Origin: Clostridiales bacterium
GTDB taxonomy: Bacteria; Bacillota; Clostridia; Lachnospirales; Lachnospiraceae
Direction of reading: 5' to 3'
Assembly (NCBI GenBank): GCA_020859965.1
Contig: JAJBVF010000534.1
Location: 1-11,020, forward strand
Length of the DNA: 11,020 nt
Part shown: positions 6,355 to 11,020 of the stretch, one piece after another
Layout of the letters: each line of letters opens with the position of its first letter
How positions within the stretch are numbered: position 1 is the first letter of the stretch
Translations under genes and position numbers: made by a program
Notes under the pieces: generated by a model
Databases searched by the model: none
Seen by the model: only the letters and a program-made list of their open reading frames with translations
What the model was told of the DNA's origin: nothing

Positions 6355-6437
6355 AAATGCTCTGATGGCCGGTCTCTTTGGAACGTGAGCGGGTCACAAG
6401 TCCGGCTGTCAGGGACGCCTTTAAAACAGCATAAGAA
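6355..6437 (+). promoter_or_regulatory. Structured 5' leader of unknown class upstream of the symporter gene
   Basis: Main fold: 6362-6372 pairs with 6402-6412 (11 continuous pairs, two of them G-U), enclosing a hairpin GTGA 6385-6388 / TCAC 6394-6397. A closing stem is possible between TGCT 6358-6361 and AGCA 6428-6431. An exclusive alternative pairs GTCTC 6372-6376 with GGGAC 6412-6416 and GGC 6367-6369 with GCC 6417-6419, while GGA 6380-6382 can pair with TCC 6401-6403. The region ends just before the ribosome site GAGG (6440-6443). Two competing folds beside a ribosome site suggest a regulatory RNA, but it matches no class I know, and no intrinsic terminator is present. Confidence 0.45.
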
Positions 6438-6454
6438 TCGAGGAAATCTGCTCC

Positions 6455-7777
6455 GTGAATATCTCGGCAAAAACAAAAGTCTCCTACGCCATTGGCGGTC
6501 TGGGAAAAAATCTGGCATATGGCTTTGTCGCCTCTTATACCTTATATTATTACAACACAATCCTTGGCATCAGCGCCTCCTTCGTCGGAATCCTTCTGAT
6601 GGTGGCGCGGATTTTTGACGCGTTCAACGATCCGCTCATGGGTGTGGTCGTAGCAAAAACCAGGAGCCGCTACGGGCGCTACAAACCATGGATCTTAAGC
6701 GGTGCGTTGCTGAACGCACTGGTGCTTTACGCAATGTTTGAGGTGCCGGCAGGCTTAAATGGCAGCGGTCTTAAGGCTTATGTCATCATCACTTATTTTC
6801 TCTGCGGGATTACCTATACCTTAAGTGATATTCCCTACTGGTCGATCATTCCCGCAATCACAAGCGCGGGGTCAGAACGTGAGAGTCTGTCCGTTTTCGC
6901 CAGAACCTGCTCCGGCATCGGTGCGGCTCTCCCCACTGTCCTGACCATGAGCCTGATTCCGATCCTGGGCGGCGGTACCGATACGGAACACTACCGCAAA
7001 GGCTTTGGAATGCTCGCTGCGGTCATTGCCATTTTTTATGTAATCACGACTATCGTCACTGTCCGGAATCTTCCGAATAACGAGCTGGAAGAGCCGCGGA
7101 ACTCTTCTGTAAAAGACCTGCTGAATGCATTGCTGAAAAATGACCAGGCGCTGAACCTGGCCGCTATCATTATTTTATTTAATTCAGCGATCTATATGAC
7201 TACCAATCTTCTGCTGTATATGTTTCAGTATGATGTCGGAGACGAGAGTCAATATACTCCGTTTATGCTCGTAAGCGGACTCACCCAGTTTGCGACTATG
7301 ACTGTGCTTTACCCTTTTTTCCGCAAAAAATTCAGCAACCGGCAGATCTTCTCTGCCGCCTGTATCTCTGGTATCATCGGCTATCTGGGCATGACCGGCC
7401 TGATCTTTGTGACACACATGACCCTTGGAAAACTTCTGGTCTGGGGAGTCTTCATTTCGCTGGCCAATGGCATCGGCTATGTCCTGACCACGGTCTTCGT
7501 GGCGGACGCAGTCGATTATGGCGAATCAAAAACAGGGCAGCGCGAGGAAAGTGTCGTCTCCTCTCTGCAGACCCTGATGGTCAAGCTTGCTTGATCTGTA
7601 GCTTATTTTGTCGCAGGCATCGGCATTGACCTGACAGGGATCATCCTTTCCGCCGAGACACAGACCGCCGCGGCAAAGACCTCTCTGCGCATCCTGTTCG
7701 CGATTCCATCCCTGTTTCTGATGATCGCGGCATTCCTGATTTTCCTGCGCAAAAAAGAAATCGGCAGAGATCGCTGA
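6455..7777 (+). pseudogene. GPH-family sugar:cation symporter (MFS), interrupted by an in-frame TGA
   Basis: An integral membrane transporter of the glycoside-pentoside-hexuronide:cation symporter family, expected to bring sugars or glycosides in with Na+ or H+. Seen: the typical start KTKVSYAIGGLGKN, FDAFNDPLMG (about residues 50-60), the cytoplasmic motif RSRYGRYKPW, and about ten hydrophobic helices before the stop. The GTG start at 6455 follows GAGG by 11 nt. TGA at 7592-7594 (codon 380) ends the first ORF at 379 residues. The same frame then continues without break from SVAYFVAG to a TGA at 7775-7777, adding 60 residues that form helices 11-12 and a charged tail. Without the stop it would be 440 residues, normal for the family. 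Many relatives have glycine at this site, so a GGA-to-TGA change is the simplest cause. Substrate unknown. Confidence 0.85.
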
Positions 7778-7840
7778 TACCTGCATTCGTGTACCTGCTG
7801 CATCCTCTGCCGTTTCCTGACATATTTTTATATAATGATG

Positions 7841-7876
7841 ATGGATTGCGTGCGTGCAAGGCACGGAGCAATCCAT
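7841..7876. repeat. Inverted repeat between the convergent symporter and trmN6 genes
   Basis: Outer arms ATGGATTGC (7841-7849) and GCAATCCAT (7868-7876) are perfectly complementary. Inner arms CGTGC (7853-7857) and GCACG (7861-7865) close a 3-nt loop. It lies between convergent genes, where a bidirectional terminator is expected, but only a short TTTT about 18 nt downstream on the plus strand and no T-run on the minus strand follow. It is a weak terminator or an mRNA 3'-end stabiliser. Confidence 0.5.
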
Positions 7877-7920
7877 AGTATCAAACCCTTTTGTCGCTCG
7901 AATCATATAATTATCCGGAT

Positions 7921-8658
7921 TTAATACCCATAGATCTCTGTAATCTCCCGGTTGTAAACACCCGGGCTGTCATAGACAATCAGCGGCTTTTCCACGGTCA
8001 TCCGCGGGCGGCCGCCGCGCACGGCCTCGATCAGCACCATGTTCGGCTCCTTATTTACAAATGGATAAACCAGGCGCATCCGCTTGGGTTCCAGCCCGTA
8101 CTGCGACAAAGTACAAATAATCTCTGCCAGCCGGAAAGGACGATGCACCATATAAAAGTGTCCGCCTGGAACCAGCAGCTTTGCCGCCGCACGCACCACA
8201 TCCTCCAGCGTGCACAGAACCTCATGACGCGCCGCCGCCTTTTCCATATCCGGATTTAAAAGCCCGTGGTTGCCCTGCAGGTACGGCGGATTCGACGTCA
8301 CAGTATCAAAAGAAGCCGGTGCAAACAATGCGTCGGCTTTTTTTATATCACCTTTTATGATCGTGATCCGCCCGGTCAGATCATTCAATGCCACACTGCG
8401 CGCCGCCATATCCGCGCTCAATTCTGAAATCTCCAGCCCGGTAAAGTGCCGTCCCGGCGTCTTTGCGGAAAGCAAAATCGGAATGATGCCGGTACCTGTC
8501 CCGAGGTCAAGAGCCGTACCGCCCTCCTTCACTCTGGCGAACCCGGAGAGCAATACCGCATCCATCCCAAACCGGAAAAGCTTCTCACTCTGTATGATCT
8601 GCAAACCGTTTCGATAGAGGTCATCCAGATGCTCTCCTTCTTTCAATTTGATTGCCAT
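7921..8658 (-). CDS. trmN6: tRNA1(Val) (adenine(37)-N6)-methyltransferase-like protein (YabB/TrmN6)
   Basis: A 245-residue class I SAM-dependent methyltransferase of the YfiC/YabB family, which methylates N6 of adenine 37 in tRNA-Val in E. coli. Seen: N-terminal family signature SEKLFRFGMDAVLLSGFA (25-42), SAM-binding DLGTGTG (51-57), acidic GLEIS (74-78), the base-flipping NPPY motif (123-126) and a C-terminal MVLIEAVRGGRP segment. The start ATG gives the usual family N-terminus; a modest GGAAG site precedes it. It is the last gene of the minus-strand housekeeping block, 121 nt after ricT, which is the Firmicute arrangement of yabB. The exact tRNA target here is inferred. Confidence 0.92.
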   Translation of the reverse strand: MAIKLKEGEHLDDLYRNGLQIIQSEKLFRFGMDAVLLSGFARVKEGGTALDLGTGTGIIPILLSAKTPGRHFTGLEISELSADMAARSVALNDLTGRITIIKGDIKKADALFAPASFDTVTSNPPYLQGNHGLLNPDMEKAAARHEVLCTLEDVVRAAAKLLVPGGHFYMVHRPFRLAEIICTLSQYGLEPKRMRLVYPFVNKEPNMVLIEAVRGGRPRMTVEKPLIVYDSPGVYNREITEIYGY

Positions 8659-8679
8659 TCGACTTCCAAATCCCTTCTG

Positions 8680-8739
8680 CTATTCCAAAATCAGATGCAC
8701 AATTTCTTCCCCGTTCTGATACGTGGCTTCCTGATCCAT
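8680..8739 (-). CDS. Possible 19-residue peptide between ricT and trmN6
   Basis: In the 121-nt gap a complete ATG-to-TAG reading frame encodes a 19-residue acidic peptide starting MDQEATYQNG, preceded by a purine-rich AAAAGAGAAG stretch that is only a weak ribosome site. I recognise no family. It may be chance; conservation in relatives would decide. Confidence 0.15.
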   Translation of the reverse strand: MDQEATYQNGEEIVHLILE

Positions 8740-8779
8740 CTTCTCTTTTCAACACGTTCTTCTTCCGAGGGTTTGAGCT

Positions 8780-9712
8780 TCAGTCGTTGTGCAGCTTTGA
8801 CTTTCCATCTTTGTGGTCCAGTGCTTCCAGATCACGCAGTTCCTTCTCCTCATGGCTGTTGGAGCGGTTATTATTTTTTCCGCCCTTCTCTTTCTTTCGT
8901 CTCGGACGGAATTTCAGATCCTTCGCGTCAAACTCTTCCAGCTCTTTTTCACCGTCTTCCTCAAAGATCACTTTTACACGCTGCCGCAGGACATTGACAT
9001 ACTGTACCTCGCCTTTGCGTCCATCCGGTGCGGTCACCGTATCGCCCTGCGCCGGCAGGCGGCTATTCAGATATTCATAAGTCTCCTGCTCGTTTTTCAG
9101 GCAGCACATCAATCGGCCGCAGACACCGGAAATCTTGGTCGGGTTCAGTGAAAGATTCTGCTCCTTTGCCATCCGTATGGATACAGGAGCAAATTCGGAC
9201 AGATAGGTATTGCAGCAGAGCACACGCCCGCAGATACCGATACCGCCGAGCAGCTTTGTCTCATCGCGCACGCCGACCTGGCGCAGCTCGATACGCATCC
9301 GGAACACCGATGCCAGATCCTTGACCAGCTCACGGAAATCAATACGCCCGTCCGCAGTAAAGTAAAACAGAACCTTATTGTTGTCAAACGTATATTCCGC
9401 GTCGATCAGTTTCATCTCAAGGCCATGCTTCTGAATCTTTTCCCGGCAGATACGCATCGCCTCTTTTTCCTTCTCACGGTTTCTCTTTGCGCGCGCATTG
9501 TCCTCGTCCGTCGCCACCCGGATGACTGCCTTCAGTGGTTGTACCACCTTGTCATCCTCTACCTCACGCACGCCTCCGATCGTTGTGCCATACTCAATCC
9601 CGCGCGTGGTCTCCACGATCACGTGGTCTCCCGCGGAGATTTTAAACGATTTCGGATCAAAATAATACACCTTGCCCGCGTTCCGAAATCTCACCCCGAT
9701 AATTTTAGTCAT
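8780..9712 (-). CDS. ricT: RicT (YaaT), PSP1-domain regulatory iron-sulfur protein
   Basis: A 310-residue PSP1-domain protein. In B. subtilis RicT joins RicA and RicF in the Y-complex, which carries [4Fe-4S] clusters and helps RNase Y mature mRNAs and affects sporulation and competence. Seen: N-terminal domain (1-60) with IIGVRFRNAGKVYYFD, PSP1 core (about 61-145), and two cysteine motifs, GICGRVLCC (C161, C166, C167) and GVCGRLMCC (C198, C203, C204), the expected cluster ligands. The last 45 residues are highly charged and probably disordered. The ATG at 9712 is chosen because AAGGAG (minus strand, 9725-9720) lies 7 nt upstream and the product starts MTKIIGVRF; the ATG at 9733 would add seven residues and has no such site. 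It follows holB by 17 nt and is co-transcribed. Confidence 0.95.
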   Translation of the reverse strand: MTKIIGVRFRNAGKVYYFDPKSFKISAGDHVIVETTRGIEYGTTIGGVREVEDDKVVQPLKAVIRVATDEDNARAKRNREKEKEAMRICREKIQKHGLEMKLIDAEYTFDNNKVLFYFTADGRIDFRELVKDLASVFRMRIELRQVGVRDETKLLGGIGICGRVLCCNTYLSEFAPVSIRMAKEQNLSLNPTKISGVCGRLMCCLKNEQETYEYLNSRLPAQGDTVTAPDGRKGEVQYVNVLRQRVKVIFEEDGEKELEEFDAKDLKFRPRRKKEKGGKNNNRSNSHEEKELRDLEALDHKDGKSKLHND

Positions 9713-9729
9713 GTATTTTCTCCTTAACT

Positions 9730-10797
9730 TCAACCATGAATATTTTCCTTAATGACAAGGAACAAAAGCTCCATGGTCAGGTCAAAATTCACATTCGCGC
9801 TGAGACGCGCTTTCGCCTTCTCGATGGCTTTCATCACTTCCTCTGCGCCTTCATAGGAACAGGTTCTCACGGTCTCACGAATGATACGAAGCTCGTCCTT
9901 AAAAATGACTCCATCAATGTCTTTTGTCGCTTTATAATAGACCATATCGCGATACCAGAGCGCAAGAATATCCAGATAATCCTGAATGGATATTTTATAC
10001 GCCTGCACCTCTTTTACATAATCGATGATCGCACTGATCTCCATTGTCCCTACATTGCGGATCAGCCTCATCGCGGAAGTCTTAATCGCATTGAAATCGT
10101 CTGAGGAAGCCAGCCGCATTGCCTTGCCAATATTCCCCTGCGCAAATGCCGCGCAGATATCCGCCTGATAATCCGGAATCTCAATCTGTTCCATCAGATA
10201 AGTCTTCACAACCTCATCCGGCACAGGCTTTAAATTCAGCGTCACGCATCTGGAGCGAATCGTGTCCAGCAGAGCCTGATCGTTTACCGTCAGCAGAATA
10301 ATCACCGCATAAGCCGGCGGCTCCTCGATCGTCTTCAGGATCGCATTCTGCGCCTGAACCGTCATCTTCTCCGCATCCGCTATGATGTAGATCTTATACC
10401 TGCCATTGTATGGGCGTATCTGCACATCCTGTGTCAGCTGTGTGCGCACATCCTCAACACCAATACTCGATGGCTTCTCATGCTTCACAAAGATGATATC
10501 CGGATGATTGCCGCTCTCCGCCATCCTGCAGGAATGGCATACTCCGCAGGGAGTTATATCATCCGGTTGCCGCATATCCAGCTCATCTGCTCCGATGTTC
10601 ATCTCATGGCTCGGTCCGGCAGCCCGGTCATTCCCGGTACACTGTAGCGTCGCCGCAAATGCTTTCGCGAGCATATTCTTTCCGGTTCCCTTTTCGCCGT
10701 TGAATATATATGCATGGCTCACCTTTCCGGAACGAATCGCCTGTTCGAGATGTGCCACCTCTTTTTTATGTCCAAGTATATCTCTAAATCCTGCCAT
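9730..10797 (-). CDS. holB: HolB, DNA polymerase III subunit delta prime
   Basis: A 355-residue AAA+ clamp-loader subunit that helps load the sliding clamp during replication. Seen: N-terminus FRDILGH, Walker A GEKGTGK (34-40), a zinc module made of C53 plus CX2CX2C (C84, C87, C90), a Walker B-like IYIIADAEKM (136-145), NAILKTIEEPP (151-161), and the SRC arginine-finger motif (182-184). The spacing between C53 and C84 is longer than I expect (about 30 residues, against roughly 8-10 in E. coli delta prime), because of a polar insertion at about 57-81. Start ATG 10797 has GGAGGAG just upstream. It is the first gene of the block; the tmk, yaaQ and yaaR relatives that often precede it are not in this window, and promoters lie directly upstream. 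Confidence 0.95.
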   Translation of the reverse strand: MAGFRDILGHKKEVAHLEQAIRSGKVSHAYIFNGEKGTGKNMLAKAFAATLQCTGNDRAAGPSHEMNIGADELDMRQPDDITPCGVCHSCRMAESGNHPDIIFVKHEKPSSIGVEDVRTQLTQDVQIRPYNGRYKIYIIADAEKMTVQAQNAILKTIEEPPAYAVIILLTVNDQALLDTIRSRCVTLNLKPVPDEVVKTYLMEQIEIPDYQADICAAFAQGNIGKAMRLASSDDFNAIKTSAMRLIRNVGTMEISAIIDYVKEVQAYKISIQDYLDILALWYRDMVYYKATKDIDGVIFKDELRIIRETVRTCSYEGAEEVMKAIEKAKARLSANVNFDLTMELLFLVIKENIHG

Positions 10798-10918
10798 CGT
10801 CTCCTCCGCCGCGCAATCCGGGCATTCCTCCTGATCCGCCGGTCATATCACTCTTATGTTCCGGATCAGCCGGAAAACGTGCCGCCAGTAGAATCATTTG
10901 TTCTGTTGCCTGTCATGT

Positions 10919-10947
10919 AGTATAACACATTTTGCAGGTTCTGTGAA
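10919..10947 (-). promoter_or_regulatory. Probable proximal promoter of holB-ricT-trmN6
   Basis: On the minus strand TTCACA (10947-10942), a 17-nt spacer and TATACT (10924-10919), extended by TGT, make a good sigma-A-type promoter. The leader to the holB ATG is about 115 nt with no gene I can support. Confidence 0.6.
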
Positions 10948-10984
10948 GCAATTTAAGGAAAACCAATTTTACTTTTAGAGTCTG

Positions 10985-11014
10985 ATTATATATAATTTGT
11001 GTTTTCGTGTGCAA
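10985..11014 (-). promoter_or_regulatory. Possible distal promoter upstream of holB
   Basis: On the minus strand TTGCAC (11014-11009), an 18-nt spacer and TATAAT (10990-10985) form a second candidate promoter. The area is AT-rich, so a chance match is possible. It may serve holB in tandem with the proximal promoter. Confidence 0.45.
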
Positions 11015-11020
11015 TATGAC

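Noticed and set aside
7592..7640. TGA in the symporter read as selenocysteine
   Set aside because: Transporters of this family are not selenoproteins, and no bacterial SECIS-like hairpin follows the TGA.
10798..10915. Short glycine-rich or 16-codon minus-strand ORFs upstream of holB as leader peptides
   Set aside because: They lack well-placed ribosome sites, one would start almost at the transcript start, and none resembles a known leader peptide.

Overview
The window looks like chromosomal DNA from a gut-type anaerobic Firmicute, most likely a Lachnospiraceae-like Clostridium. The basis is the clostridial form of ThiF, an anaerobic ThiH-type thiazole pathway, a Firmicute holB-ricT-trmN6 housekeeping cluster, strong AGGAGG ribosome sites and mid GC content. 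No mobile element, CRISPR array, tRNA or rRNA gene was seen, and no stretch longer than 300 bases lacks a gene or leader.

Left part (1-2433): a LysR-type regulator on the minus strand is divergent from a GcvT-fold, folate-dependent methyltransferase related to aromatic O-demethylases (LigM/DesA type) on the plus strand. A short palindrome lies in the shared intergenic region and overlaps the probable lysR promoter, as expected for an autoregulated LysR/target pair.

Centre (2430-6311): a thiazole-branch thiamine operon, thiS-thiF-thiG-thiH-tenI/thiE. A near-consensus promoter starts inside the stop region of the preceding gene. Within about 10 nt of the predicted transcript start lies a 46-nt hairpin with a U-tract, directly upstream of thiS. 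Position, size and architecture match the HMP-PP riboswitch class (thiS motif), whose aptamer is built into an intrinsic terminator. This is the most notable element in the window: the pyrimidine precursor would switch on synthesis of its thiazole partner. The operon holds only the thiazole side; thiC and thiD are absent, and the last gene looks more like the thiazole tautomerase TenI than a true thiamine phosphate synthase. ThiF carries an unusual N-terminal 12-residue tandem repeat.

Right of the operon (6341-7777): a GPH-family sugar:cation symporter gene with its own extended -10 promoter and a structured leader of about 100 nt that can form two competing folds and matches no riboswitch class I recognise. 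The coding sequence is broken by one in-frame TGA at codon 380 of 440, so it is probably a recent pseudogene or a sequence error.

Right end (7921-11020, minus strand): holB (DNA polymerase III delta prime), ricT (PSP1/YaaT) and trmN6 (YabB-like tRNA methyltransferase), in the conserved Firmicute order but without yabA. Two candidate tandem promoters lie upstream of holB. This block converges on the symporter gene, with an inverted repeat between them.
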